Shown: piece by piece, positions 53,801 to 61,897 of the stretch
How the letters are laid out: the number at the start of each line of letters is the position of its first letter
Numbering within the stretch: position 1 is the stretch's first letter
Origin: Planctomicrobium piriforme
Lineage (GTDB): Bacteria > Planctomycetota > Planctomycetia > Planctomycetales > Planctomycetaceae
NCBI RefSeq assembly: GCF_900113665.1
Contig: NZ_FOQD01000006.1
Span: 62,001-126,000 of the forward strand
Length of the DNA stretch: 64,000 nucleotides
Direction of reading: 5' to 3'
Position numbers and translations under genes: made by a program
Notes under the pieces: model-generated
Databases searched by the model: none
The model's input: the letters and a program-made list of their open reading frames with translations, nothing else
Told to the model about the DNA's origin: nothing

Positions 53801-53981
53801 CCTCTTCCGCGGCCCGGCCTGGAAAATCGGTGATGACCTGCACCACCTGCGGCGAAATATCAGGGTAAGCATCGATCGGCTGCTGGAAGAATGCCCAGAC
53901 TCCCGCCGCGCAGACGAGCGCCGTGAAAATCAGCACCATCCAGCGATGAGCCAGCGTCCAGGCGATCCAGTGACCTGTCAA
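50889..53981 (-). CDS. czcA: RND efflux pump, heavy-metal type (CusA/CzcA-like)
   Basis: The 1030-aa protein has DFGIIVDGAIIMAEH in helix 4, the HME-RND signature with the acidic pair needed for proton transfer, and the start TGHWIAWTLAHRWMVLIFTALVCAAGVWAF. Porter and funnel landmarks include AYPDISPQVVQVIT, SIRSRTIFGLSDVHLTFEEGTE and DEGVIWVRANFPEGTAMEQ. Export of Cu, Zn, Co or related cations is typical; the exact metal is not readable. The start is a TTG at 53981 with AAGGA upstream, overlapping the adaptor stop as TTGA. It is the last gene of an outer-membrane/adaptor/pump operon. Confidence 0.92.
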   Translation of the reverse strand: MTGHWIAWTLAHRWMVLIFTALVCAAGVWAFFQQPIDAYPDISPQVVQVITDFPGRAAEEVERQVTVPIEIALRSVPKVESIRSRTIFGLSDVHLTFEEGTEAYWARQRVLEKLASAQLPDGATAELGPLATAYCEIYRYELRSDGTADLMQLRELNDWVVIPRILRASGVAEVTNFGGLSRQFAVQLQPAQLRRFGLTFAEVVQAVQSNNSVAGGSVLRRGGSSFVIRGTGSLQSIPEIEAIFVKSIGGTPVYLRDVATVGNDYAVRTGIFGKDERDDSVEGIVLMRRGENPSRVLGNVQAAISELNESGLPDGVQVDAFYNRQYLVDSTLGTVSHSISLGVLLVLLVLLLFLGQPTVAFLVAFTIPFSLLFALVLMYFTKIPIGLLSIGAIDFGIIVDGAIIMAEHLATRLKRRQAAVGSVTQAVLTAAQEMERPVFFSVLMVIVAYLPLLSLTRIEGLLFRPMALTMVYALVGSLIFALFIIPVLISLAFKNGYRELANPALDALTAGYAWLVSLLLKMRWLTLAAAVLLVSFVSIRVVPQLGFEFLPYMDEGVIWVRANFPEGTAMEQTNAFAAEIRDIVMSFEDIRFVSSQAGRNDSGTDPFPASRLETMVGPKPHSEWKQFQNKQQLIAALGKRLRDEFPTTRFNFTQPIIDSVTEDTNGTSANLAIEVAGPDPAVLLNIARQGLTVLRSIPGAVDANIEQEGPQPQLVITPDRFLCAQYDVRVGDVTSMINTAIGAEPVGTLYEGERKFDIVTKFDRSVIDSPEALAQLPVFSTRGVAVPLGQVAHIELRDGQTIIARQNGKRRLTVRCDIVGRDQGSFVKEAQQLFSEKVNVPDGYNIAWLGMFENLTRAQNHFLLVMPVTVVLIFGLLLVTFHSAKAALLLLASVPFAFVGAVLGLYVRDMNFNVSTGVGFAALFGVSIMNGVLMIRSIAESQAHGLAKRAAVIDGARNCLRPILLASLVAVLGLLPASLANGLGSDVQRPLATVIVWGLSSAAVLTLFVVPVLYDLISPKITVSTGHTAG

Positions 53982-55237
53982 CGGGGCGGTCCTTGGCTGA
54001 TCGTGATCGCGGTCGGCAAGTCCAGCGCCGACGAGAGAGTCGGCTTCAGCAGAATCACAGCACCGGCCGCAATCTGCTCACCTGCCTTGAGTCCCTGCAA
54101 CACTTCCACTCGCCCCTGCACGGCATTGCCCACCGTGATCGGCGAGCCCCGAAAACGCAGTCGCTGCGAGTTCGTTTCCCCGTTCCCCTTGCTGATCGCC
54201 GATTTGTCTTCTTCAATCACCAGCACATAGTCGTCTCTGGCAATATGAATCACGCTGTCGGCAGGCACGCGGATCACCGGACGGGGATCGGTCCCGATGC
54301 CGATCTCGGCAAACATTCCCGGCCGCAATTCATCATGCGGATCATGCAACGAAAACAGGACTCGCAAGGTCCGTCGCTCTGAAGAGAGAACCGGAGAGAG
54401 AGCCGCGACGGTGCCGATGAAGTCGGTATTCGGCAGGCCGAAAAACCGTGCTGAACAGCGCTGGCCCAGTGCCACGATACCGATTCTTCCTTCCGGCACT
54501 TCTGCGGCCACAATATCCAGGGCGGTCGATGCATTGGCGAGTAACTCGGGATCGAGCCCCGCCTGCTGCAACTGGATGCCCAGAGCAATCAAATTGCGGT
54601 GAGCGGTTTTGATCGCCGTCTCCGCTTCATAAATGTCTCGCTGATTCGAGATGCGGGTTTCCATCAGCGAAGTTCTCTGCAGCGCCAGATCCCGCGCCGC
54701 TTCCGTCCCCGATTGCACAAGTTTTTCCGAGCGTTCCACTTCGCGCTGCAGGGCGTCTTCCTTCGTCCTGGCAAGATCCCGAATACGAGTGAGCTGCGCC
54801 GTCGCAAAGTCCAGATCCGCCGCCGACCTCTCGCGGTCGGTGAATGTGCTTAACAGCTCAGGCGTGCTGAACTGCCAGAAGTCGGCATTGCCGCCGCGGC
54901 CGGGCCGGCGGCTGGCGATGATGCTCCCTGTCACTCTGAGTTGAGGTTCCGAAACGGTCTGCTCTTCGATAGTGATGACCGACAGCCGCTTCCCAATGGG
55001 GGTCTGCATGTCGACCACGATCTCGCCTGGGCCTGTGGCTTCGACAGAAGGACGAGCGGGAGGAGACGCTGCCGTCATTGGGCTGCCGTGCTGCGGCGCC
55101 AATAGCAGCCAGCCCAGGCCGACGGCCACCAGGCTCACCGAGGCCAGCCATTGCAGCCACGGCCCTTTGGTTGCAACACGGCTGGAATGCCCAGTCGGGG
55201 CCGGCGTCCGTGCAGGTTGCGATTCAAGTTCACTCAT
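53978..55237 (-). CDS. czcB: Heavy-metal RND adaptor (CusB/CzcB-like)
   Basis: The 419-aa protein starts at the ATG at 55237 (MSELESQPARTPA), which overlaps the end of the outer-membrane gene by eight bases. It has an N-terminal membrane span (LQWLASVSLVAVGLGWLLLA), a coiled-coil (SAADLDFATAQLTRIRDLARTKEDALQREVERSEKLV), beta-barrel segments (VVAAEVPEGRIGIVALGQ, VLFSLHDPHDELRPGMFAEIGIG) and a C-terminal domain with GRVEVLQGLKAGEQIAAGAVILLKPTL. No extended His/Met metal-binding N-terminus is present, unlike CusB. It stacks with the pump. Confidence 0.88.
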   Translation of the reverse strand: MSELESQPARTPAPTGHSSRVATKGPWLQWLASVSLVAVGLGWLLLAPQHGSPMTAASPPARPSVEATGPGEIVVDMQTPIGKRLSVITIEEQTVSEPQLRVTGSIIASRRPGRGGNADFWQFSTPELLSTFTDRERSAADLDFATAQLTRIRDLARTKEDALQREVERSEKLVQSGTEAARDLALQRTSLMETRISNQRDIYEAETAIKTAHRNLIALGIQLQQAGLDPELLANASTALDIVAAEVPEGRIGIVALGQRCSARFFGLPNTDFIGTVAALSPVLSSERRTLRVLFSLHDPHDELRPGMFAEIGIGTDPRPVIRVPADSVIHIARDDYVLVIEEDKSAISKGNGETNSQRLRFRGSPITVGNAVQGRVEVLQGLKAGEQIAAGAVILLKPTLSSALDLPTAITISQGPPR

Positions 55238-56864
55238 GCTCGACAACCTGCGCACCGACCGCAGCGCGATACCGATACAGCGCTGTCCAGTAAGCCGTGC
55301 GAGTGGTGATGTACAATCGATATGTCTCGCGATAGTTCCGCTGCGCATCCAGCACGTCGATCAACGGCCGTCCCCCGAGACTATACGCTTCGACAATGCT
55401 GTCTCGAACCTGACTCGCCAGTTGCAACTGCTCGTCTGCCACTGCCTTCGCATTATCTTCGGCTGCTTGTAACTCCGCAACGGCCTGCCGAACTTCCGCC
55501 CGAACATCCAGCAGCTTTGCCTGATACTGGAATTGTGCCTGGTGCTGGGTCGCCTGGGCCTTGGCGATGTTCCCTTGATTGCGGTCAAAAATCGGCACGC
55601 TCATGGTGACGTTGGCGTTCCACGAATTCGCATCCGGTTGATCGATCACTTTCTGATACTGCCGCGTCCACCCGAACCCCGGCGTAATTTCCGGCCGCGC
55701 TGCCCGCTGCTCGACCGTCACTTCCGCACAGGCTTGCGTCACCTGCCAGCGGAGCGATTCCAGGTCAGGCCTCGTTCGCTCGGACGTCGCCAGCGCCTGT
55801 TCAACTGGCATCCGCGCATCCACCAACGGCGTCGACAGCGGCCAGACGACGCTCAATGCGGACGAACCGTCTTCCCAACCGGTGATGGAACGCAGCTCGG
55901 CCTGCTTCGAAATCACCGACGCATGGGCCAGCCTCAGTTGCTGTCGTGCGGCCAGTACGTCGAGCCGCACCCGACTCAGGTCGACGGTCGGACGCTTGCC
56001 GATATCAACGGCCTGCCTGGTCTTCTGCTCGACGGCTTCCAGATTCTCGATATTCTCCTGGGCCAACTCCTCCAGCGCCTGCACCTCAACGACATCGAAA
56101 AATGCAGTCGCGACGAGTTGAATCCGCGTTCGGACCAGATCCTGAAAATCGGCCTGAGTGACATGCACGGCATATTGTTTGGCGGCCATTTCAGACGTTC
56201 GCTTGCCGAACAGAAACCAGTCGATCGGATACGTCAGGAAGACGTCCTGTTGCGGCGGCCCCCCTTGTCGGGTCGGCGTGAACGCATTGCCAAACGGCAG
56301 CATTTGAATGTCAGCGAACAACGTTGGATTCGGCAACAGGCTCGACTGCAACAGGTCGCCTTGTGACTGGCGGATCTGTTCGATTGTGGCGCCAATCGTC
56401 GGATGACTGTTGAGCCCGGCAAAGACCGCTTGATTGAAGGTCAAAACCGTTCCGGACTCCGCCGGGGGTTGCAGCGGCAATGGCTCGCTGACAGATTGAG
56501 TTCCAGTACTCGCCGCAGGCGTCGGCACTGGATCTGGCGGGACGACATGGTCAGACGTCGAACACTGCTGCAACTCGGTGAAGAGTTCGTCAGGTTCAAT
56601 CTCTGTCGCATTGAAAGCGACAATGTCCGCGGAAGAGGTTGCCGGGTCGGTTTGTTTCGGTTCGACGGCAGATGCGACCGCTTTTGACCGTTTCCCGGAG
56701 TTTGACGTATCGGCCGCCTGTAGCGACTGCTCCGCTTGTTTTGATAATGCCGACTCAGCCTTTTGTGAGCGAGCGGCGGCGGTCTGCGCAGTCCGGCAGC
56801 TCTCCAGGCTGCAAATCAGCAGCCCGAACACGAGACCGACCAGCAGTTTGAGGCCGTTCTTCAA
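55230..56864 (-). CDS. czcC: Outer-membrane efflux channel (TolC/CzcC-like)
   Basis: The 544-aa protein has a signal peptide with a possible lipobox near LICSLESC, a long Pro/Ser-rich linker to about residue 135, and two OEP repeats: LTFNQAVFAGLNSHPTIGATIEQIRQSQGDLLQSSLLPNPTLFADIQ, and then DVRAEVRQAVAELQAAEDNAKAVADEQLQLASQVRDSIVEAYSLGGRPLIDVLDAQRNYRETYRLY. The trimeric barrel lets the pump push metal across the outer membrane. The start is a TTG at 56864; no ATG is in frame upstream. It heads the minus-strand operon with the adaptor and pump. Confidence 0.88.
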   Translation of the reverse strand: MKNGLKLLVGLVFGLLICSLESCRTAQTAAARSQKAESALSKQAEQSLQAADTSNSGKRSKAVASAVEPKQTDPATSSADIVAFNATEIEPDELFTELQQCSTSDHVVPPDPVPTPAASTGTQSVSEPLPLQPPAESGTVLTFNQAVFAGLNSHPTIGATIEQIRQSQGDLLQSSLLPNPTLFADIQMLPFGNAFTPTRQGGPPQQDVFLTYPIDWFLFGKRTSEMAAKQYAVHVTQADFQDLVRTRIQLVATAFFDVVEVQALEELAQENIENLEAVEQKTRQAVDIGKRPTVDLSRVRLDVLAARQQLRLAHASVISKQAELRSITGWEDGSSALSVVWPLSTPLVDARMPVEQALATSERTRPDLESLRWQVTQACAEVTVEQRAARPEITPGFGWTRQYQKVIDQPDANSWNANVTMSVPIFDRNQGNIAKAQATQHQAQFQYQAKLLDVRAEVRQAVAELQAAEDNAKAVADEQLQLASQVRDSIVEAYSLGGRPLIDVLDAQRNYRETYRLYITTRTAYWTALYRYRAAVGAQVVEHE

Positions 56865-57069
56865 GCGAAACGCTTTCCATCCCTGGACTGACCGGACAGC
56901 AAGAGAATGCCGAGCAGGTCATGGGGCCGTCAGGTGATCCAATCACCCGTCATCAGCATCGACCGCATCCAGCCGTTCCACCCAGTCTTCTCCCTTCAGC
57001 CCTCAAAACCGCTGAATCCCCACCTTCTCGGTCCTATTCAGGATTGACGGCAGCTTTCGGACCCTGTAA

Positions 57070-57084
57070 CTTTGCAACACAAAG
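57070..57084. promoter_or_regulatory. Palindrome CTTTGCAACACAAAG, candidate operator
   Basis: Five-base arms around CAACA, 25 nt before the membrane-protein ATG. The same 15-mer with one change lies upstream of ispH at 58138-58152. Likely bound by the winged-helix regulator at 57710. Confidence 0.65.
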
Positions 57085-57108
57085 AGTCGTTTCCTTTCGG
57101 AGACCGTC

Positions 57109-57723
57109 ATGGAACTGCGAGACGCCCTCGTCCAGATCACCGAGATCCGGTCGCAGATTGCGCGAACCGAAGTCTTTCGCGGATACCGCTCGCTGACCGT
57201 CGGCTTCTCCGGAGCCCTCGGCATTCTCGCAGCCTGCTATCAGGCACGCGCCATTCCCGATCCCGCCGCCGAGCCGGAACGCTATCTCCGACTGTGGGTC
57301 GGAGTGGCCGCGATCAGTTTAATAGTCGTGATCGCTGAAATGGTCTGGCGCTGCTGGCAAACGATCTCTCCTCGGGCAGTCCGGCTCACCTGGCTGGCTG
57401 TGGAACAGTTTGCACCCTGCTTGATTGCCGGCGGACTCGTGACCGCCATTCTGCCGTCCGTCGCACCTGATCTGCTCTGGCTGATGCCCAGCCTGTGGGC
57501 AATGCTGTTCAGCCTGGGAGTCTTTGCATCCAGCCGGCTGCTCCCTCGGCCAACGATTGCGGTCGCCGCCTGGTATCTGCTGGCCGGTGTGAGCATGCTC
57601 GCTCTTGGTCCGGAACAATTCACTCTCTCACCTGGGTTAATGGGGATCACCTTCGGCGGCGGTCAGCTCCTCGCTTCGATCATTCTCTACTGGACGCTGG
57701 AGCGGAATCATGGCCAAGCCTAA
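57109..57723 (+). CDS. Small membrane protein partnered with winged-helix regulator
   Basis: The 204-aa protein starts MELRDALVQITEIRSQIARTEVFRGYRSLTVGFSGALGILAACY with CGGAGA upstream. Five membrane helices are predicted. No domain is recognised. The last 14 nt overlap the regulator gene, so the two are translationally coupled. A membrane protein paired with an HTH_34-type regulator is a recurrent arrangement, but the biological signal is unknown. The upstream palindrome (57070-57084) suggests autorepression. Confidence 0.78.
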   Translation: MELRDALVQITEIRSQIARTEVFRGYRSLTVGFSGALGILAACYQARAIPDPAAEPERYLRLWVGVAAISLIVVIAEMVWRCWQTISPRAVRLTWLAVEQFAPCLIAGGLVTAILPSVAPDLLWLMPSLWAMLFSLGVFASSRLLPRPTIAVAAWYLLAGVSMLALGPEQFTLSPGLMGITFGGGQLLASIILYWTLERNHGQA

Positions 57724-58108
57724 ACCCCAGCCCCCTGCCAATGGACGCTTCGCCTTTGACGGTCTCGACCGCGTACTGCACGAGAAAGCGCGGCTCGGCA
57801 TGCTGTCGTCATTGGTCGCGAACCCCGAAGGGCTGCTGTTCAACGAACTGAAAGAACTCTGCGACCTCACCGACGGCAATCTCAGCCGACACCTGCAAGT
57901 GCTCCAGGAATCGGAACTGGTGGAGATCTGGAAGGGACATCAGGGCAAACGCCCTCAAACCCTCGTTCGCCTCACTCCGGCCGGCCGCGCTCGATTCCTG
58001 GAATACATCACTCTGCTGGAAGGGATCGTGTCGGACACGCTGCAGTCGGCGGCCGAATCGAAATCCGTGAAAGCGAGTCGACCCCGCCTGGGCGAGATTG
58101 GCGGCTGA
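57710..58108 (+). CDS. Winged-helix regulator (HTH_34, ArsR/MarR-like)
   Basis: The 132-aa protein has DRVLHEKARLGMLSSLVANPEGLLFNELKELCDLTDGNLSRHLQVLQESELVEIWKGHQGKRPQTLVRLTPAGRARFLEYI, the HTH_34 pattern with recognition helix DGNLSRHLQVL and a wing KGHQGKRPQT. Such one-domain proteins dimerise and bind a palindrome. The ATG at 57710 lies inside the end of the membrane-protein gene with GGAGCGGAA upstream. The nearest palindromes are upstream of its own operon and of ispH, so both may be targets. Confidence 0.88.
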   Translation: MAKPKPQPPANGRFAFDGLDRVLHEKARLGMLSSLVANPEGLLFNELKELCDLTDGNLSRHLQVLQESELVEIWKGHQGKRPQTLVRLTPAGRARFLEYITLLEGIVSDTLQSAAESKSVKASRPRLGEIGG

Positions 58109-58137
58109 ACTGATCGCGTCTCTTATTTATCCATATA

Positions 58138-58152
58138 CTTTGCAATACAAAG
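58138..58152. promoter_or_regulatory. Palindrome CTTTGCAATACAAAG, candidate operator before ispH
   Basis: Identical to 57070-57084 except for one base in the centre. It ends 15 nt before the ispH ATG, close enough to affect initiation of transcription or translation. Confidence 0.65.
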
Positions 58153-58166
58153 CTTCAGGTGCCGTC

Positions 58167-59117
58167 ATGCAGGTGATTCTGGCCCAGTCATTCGGGATGT
58201 GTTTCGGCGTCCGCGACGCATTGACGCTGGTGGAGAATCTGCCTGTCCCAGATCAGGTCACAATTCATGGCGAACTGGTGCATAACCCTCAAGTTCTGCT
58301 CCAGCTCAAGTCACGCGGCTATTATTCGAGCAGCGAACAGGACCGACGCGAACTGCCTGTCACCCCACAAGTGCTGATCACTGCCCACGGCATCAGCGAC
58401 CTCGAACGACAGCGACTCGAAGCAGCAGGCAAGACCTTGATCGATACCACCTGCCCGCTCGTGCGTCGGGCTCACACTGCCGCCAGCAAACTTGCCGACG
58501 ACGGACGGCATGTCATCGTCATCGGAAAGCCCGGCCATGTCGAGGTCCAGGGCATCATCGAGGATCTGGATTCCTACACGGTCGTCGAACAGGCTGCTGA
58601 TGTCGTCACCTGGCCGCAGGCACGGCTCGGCGTCATCTGCCAGACCACCACTCCCCCTCGGATCGCTGCCGAGATCGTCTTCGCCATTGAACATCAGAAC
58701 CGTCATGCCGATGTCCGCTTCGTCAATACAATCTGCCAGCCCACGCTGGATCGCCAACTGGCGGTCGAGCTGCTGTGTCTCGAAGTCGACGTCGTGATCG
58801 TCGTCGGAGGCGCGAACTCGAACAACACTCTGCAACTGGTCGAACTCGCACGCGCCTGCGGATGCCCCGCCTGGCAAGTGAACGGGCCCGACGAACTGCG
58901 GGACGAATGGCTGCAAGGCAGCAGCATTGTCGGCCTGACGGCCGGAACGTCCACGCTGGATGCAACGCTTCAGGCTGTCCATCAACGCCTGCTCAATTGG
59001 CCAACGCCCCAACTCGCTGCGGCGTATCTCAAGTCACAGATCGAGCCTGACCCCATTCAAGGAACCGCCGATGTCTGCCTGGATGCCCAAGTCAATGCGT
59101 CTCCCTCCCGAATTTGA
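58167..59117 (+). CDS. ispH: 4-hydroxy-3-methylbut-2-enyl diphosphate reductase
   Basis: The 316-aa protein shows the three cluster cysteines: Cys12 in SFGMCFGV, one in LIDTTCPLVRRAH and one in FVNTICQPTLDRQ, plus the conserved GELVHNPQV and TAHGISD (His residues for substrate), VGGANSNNTLQLVELA and GLTAGTSTLD. It is the last enzyme of the MEP isoprenoid pathway, a 4Fe-4S reductase. The ATG at 58167 is chosen because of the family's start MQVILAQSFGMCFGVR; a longer frame from 58098 is not conserved. The radical SAM gene overlaps its last 47 nt. Confidence 0.95.
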   Translation: MQVILAQSFGMCFGVRDALTLVENLPVPDQVTIHGELVHNPQVLLQLKSRGYYSSSEQDRRELPVTPQVLITAHGISDLERQRLEAAGKTLIDTTCPLVRRAHTAASKLADDGRHVIVIGKPGHVEVQGIIEDLDSYTVVEQAADVVTWPQARLGVICQTTTPPRIAAEIVFAIEHQNRHADVRFVNTICQPTLDRQLAVELLCLEVDVVIVVGGANSNNTLQLVELARACGCPAWQVNGPDELRDEWLQGSSIVGLTAGTSTLDATLQAVHQRLLNWPTPQLAAAYLKSQIEPDPIQGTADVCLDAQVNASPSRI

Positions 59118-60576
59118 CCGCAGGGCTGTCAATGTCCGACCGATGCCGCGGGAAGCCCTGTTGATCAATCCGTTCTATCCCAAAGACCCGCATGCGAGTT
59201 TCGGGAAGCATGTGCTGACTCCCAGCCTCGCGCTCACCAGCATTGCCGCGGCTACGCCTTCAAACTGGAATGTCCGGTACTGGGATGAAAACCTGCTGCA
59301 TGGGGCTCCCCCCTGGCAGCCGTTTCCCGAGGTGGTCGGCATTACGGTGCATCTCACCTTCGCCGACCGCGCCTATGCCCTGGCGGAATGGTACCGGGAG
59401 CGCGGCGCGACGATCATCATGGGCGGACTGCATGTCCTCTCCTGTCCCGAGGAAGTCAGACCCCATGCAGACGCCATTGTCGTGGGAGAAGGAGTCCATG
59501 CCTGGCCGCAGGTGCTGCGGGATCTCGAGAACGGTCAACTGCAACCTGTTTATCATGGAAGTTATCGCACCCCTTATCGCGACGATCCTCCCCCGCGCCG
59601 CGACCTCCTCCCCCGCGACAGCTTTCTCACCACCGCCAGCCTGATTGCCACACGCGGCTGCCATAACCGCTGCGGATTCTGTTACCTGTCGACCGCCGGG
59701 TTGCACATGCCGTATCACATGCGGGACGTGCAACAGGTCGTCGACGAATTCCAGGCCGACGACCAACCCTATGCCGTCTTCATCGATAACAATCTGGGTT
59801 CGAAGCCCGACTATCTTCGCGCCCTCTGCCGCGGCCTGCGACCACTTGAGAAAATCTGGAGCGCCGCCGTTTCCATTGACGTCACTGACGATCCCTCACT
59901 CGTTCGGGAGATGGCGTTGGCCGGATGCACTGGCGTCTTCGTCGGCTTCGAGTCATTGCAGAACGACAACATCGTCGACGCCGGCAAAAAGAGTCCTCGG
60001 ACCGAAGACTATGCCCAGCGCGTGCGGATTCTGCACGACCACGGGATTCAGGTGAACGGCAGCTTCGTACTCGGCTTCGATGAAGACACGCCCGACGTCT
60101 TCGAACGCACTGCAGATTGGATCGAGACCAACCGACTGGAATGCGCCACGTTTCACATCCTGACCCCTTACCCCGGCACCCCGCTGTTCGCACAGATGGA
60201 GCAAGAGAACCGGATCTTGCATCGCGACTGGAGCCGGTACGACACGGGACATGTCGTCTTTCAGCCCCGGCACATGACGGCTGAACAACTCGCGGAAGGC
60301 TATGCCTGGTGTTATCGCCGGCTATTTTCGCATGCCTCCATCTGGGCTCGACGGCCAGGCGACCCACACGCGGTTTTGCCCTACCTGGCGATGTCTTATC
60401 TCTATAAGCGTTCGAACTGGTTCTGGCATTGGCTCATCCGCACCAGGCTCACCGCCCGAGTGTGGCGCCCGCTGGTCGAGATCACGCGCCGCCGCCACAT
60501 TCGCTTCCGCTCGCGCCTGGCCATCTCAACCGACTCTCCACCGCCGATCCGCCACGTCGTCTCGGCCGGCGTCTGA
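59071..60576 (+). CDS. B12-binding-like radical SAM protein
   Basis: The 501-aa protein begins at the ATG at 59071, eight bases after AAGGA, inside the ispH frame. Residues about 25-150 form a Rossmann cobalamin-binding-like domain (EALLINPFYPKDPHASFGKHV, GATIIMGGLHVLSCPEEVRPHADAIVVGEG), without the canonical DxHxxG. The radical SAM core has RGCHNRCGFCYLS (CxxxCxxC) and GFESLQNDNIVDAGKK. The C-terminal part is helical and basic. The family resembles those that modify isoprenoid-derived lipids (hopanoid or related); the overlap with ispH hints at an isoprenoid product, but the substrate is unknown. Confidence 0.88.
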   Translation: MSAWMPKSMRLPPEFDRRAVNVRPMPREALLINPFYPKDPHASFGKHVLTPSLALTSIAAATPSNWNVRYWDENLLHGAPPWQPFPEVVGITVHLTFADRAYALAEWYRERGATIIMGGLHVLSCPEEVRPHADAIVVGEGVHAWPQVLRDLENGQLQPVYHGSYRTPYRDDPPPRRDLLPRDSFLTTASLIATRGCHNRCGFCYLSTAGLHMPYHMRDVQQVVDEFQADDQPYAVFIDNNLGSKPDYLRALCRGLRPLEKIWSAAVSIDVTDDPSLVREMALAGCTGVFVGFESLQNDNIVDAGKKSPRTEDYAQRVRILHDHGIQVNGSFVLGFDEDTPDVFERTADWIETNRLECATFHILTPYPGTPLFAQMEQENRILHRDWSRYDTGHVVFQPRHMTAEQLAEGYAWCYRRLFSHASIWARRPGDPHAVLPYLAMSYLYKRSNWFWHWLIRTRLTARVWRPLVEITRRRHIRFRSRLAISTDSPPPIRHVVSAGV

Positions 60577-60676
60577 CCGAGAAAGACCAGGCCCACCAGC
60601 CCCGTACGCGCCGATTCCCCGAACCCGACAGTCCCCCGGCTTGTCACACCAGAAGCTGGCGGATAAATTCGCCGAC

Positions 60677-60750
60677 GGTCGCGTAGCTCAGTTGGTTAGA
60701 GCATCTGTCTTACACACAGAATGTCGCAGGTTCGAGTCCTGTCGCGACCA
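60677..60750 (+). tRNA. tRNA-Val (UAC anticodon)
   Basis: The 74-nt cloverleaf has the acceptor arm GGTCGCG/CGCGACC, D-loop AGCTCAGTTGGTTAGAGC, anticodon loop CTTACAC (anticodon TAC, valine) and the T-arm motif GGTTCGAGTCC. Discriminator base A is encoded but not the terminal CCA. A T-run follows directly. Confidence 0.96.
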
Positions 60751-60771
60751 TTTTTCTTTCGGCCTGTTCTT

Positions 60772-61439
60772 CTACCCGGGCTGTGGACCGAAGCGATTCT
60801 TTCCGGGGGTGCCGGCTCGGAACATCATGATCAGCTGCAGGAGTGGTCCGAGGATCGGGATTAGATTAATCAGCAGCCACCAGCCGCTTTTGTCGAAGTC
60901 GTGAAATCGGCGGATCGTGACCGTAAAGCTTGGGATGAATGTCGCGAGTGCATAGATTCCCAGCAGAACTTGAATAGCCAACTGAGCCGTGTTCGGTGCG
61001 TTTGGAATTCCGTCGTCCGTTGCGATGGACATCACGACAGCAGAGACTTGCACCAGAATACAGACAAGAGGAAATTGAAGTACTCTGTGCGATTCGAACG
61101 GCCCTGGAAGTCGAATGCCCGCTGATAAGTCATCAGTAACGTCGAGAGACCGAAGCTCGATTTGCCTGCCGCAGGGGCCGTCTTCTTCTTTTTCTTCTTT
61201 GCCGGAGACGCGACCGCTGGCTCTTCCACTTCCACCGCGACAGGGGCGGCGACCGTAGTCATCGGTTTCTTGACTGGCTTCTTTACTGGCGCCACGGCCT
61301 GGGGCACCACCGCAACTCCGGCGACCGCAGGAATCGTGACCACCCCGGAACACTGCTTACATTGAAATCGTTTTCCGGCTTTCTCGTCGGCGACCTTATA
61401 AACCTGCTGACATTCCGGACAGACAGCGCGAATTGACAT
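60772..61439 (-). pseudogene. Zinc-ribbon plus DUF805 membrane protein, frameshifted
   Basis: The ATG at 61439 opens MSIRAVCPECQQVYKVADEKAGKRFQCKQC, a zinc ribbon (two CxxC pairs), a Pro/Ala/Lys linker with KKKKKK, and then QRAFDFQGRSNRTEYFNFLLSVF, the start of a DUF805 domain, but this frame stops at 61032. The rest of DUF805 (LVQVSAVVMS, GIYALATFIPSFTVTIRRFHDFDKSGWWLLINLIPILGP, FRAGTPGKNRFGPQPG) is in a second frame that is open back to 61353. The switch happens near 61060. A single lost base would join them, so this is either a true frameshift or a sequencing error. Function of DUF805 proteins is unknown. Confidence 0.8.
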
Positions 61440-61533
61440 CGGACAGGCCCTGAAGTGAATAGATCAACACACTCTGATGGAGGTTTTAGCTCGCGCTGAC
61501 CATTGATTTCAATTCAGGAATTTCCCCGATGAT

Positions 61534-61734
61534 TCATCCCCCTCCCACCAGCGTCACGATCTCCAGCTCATCATCCGTCGCCAGCATGCACTCTGCGTGT
61601 TTCGTTCTCGGCACCAGTTCCCGGTTTCGCTCCACCGCCAGAAATCGTGGGTCCAGCTTCAACAGCAGCAACAGGTCGGCCACCGTCGAGTTCTCGGGAA
61701 TCTCGCGCGGTTCGCCATTCACCTGAATCTTCAC
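61534..61734 (-). CDS. thiS: Sulfur-carrier protein ThiS
   Basis: The 66-aa protein has the ThiS layout: KIQVNGEPREIPENSTVADLLLLLKLDPRFLAVERNRELVPRT and the C-terminus EIVTLVGGG, whose terminal Gly-Gly is thiocarboxylated by ThiF. It delivers sulfur for the thiazole ring of thiamine. The start is a GTG at 61734 with AGGAG upstream. No other thiamine gene is adjacent, so it stands alone. The last Gly beyond GG is slightly unusual. Confidence 0.9.
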   Translation of the reverse strand: MKIQVNGEPREIPENSTVADLLLLLKLDPRFLAVERNRELVPRTKHAECMLATDDELEIVTLVGGG

Positions 61735-61897
61735 GGCTCGTCTCCTGCTTTCTCAATGCCCACGCTTGCGAAACTCGCACGCAATTCTAAGGTGAATGGT
61801 ACTGGCACATCAGGTCGCTGGCAGCTTCTGCCCTGCAACGATCGGGCGAGTCGCCCAGTCCACGACGAACAATCGCAATCGTGAAGGAGACCACATC

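Noticed and set aside
61120..61210. Programmed -1 frameshift at the poly-lysine stretch of the DUF805 gene
   Set aside because: The original frame keeps coding conserved DUF805 residues after the A-rich stretch, so the shift must be later, where no slippery heptamer is seen.
61735..61897. TPP riboswitch near thiS
   Set aside because: No THI-element consensus (such as CUGAGA and ACCUGA blocks) on the thiS strand upstream of its start.
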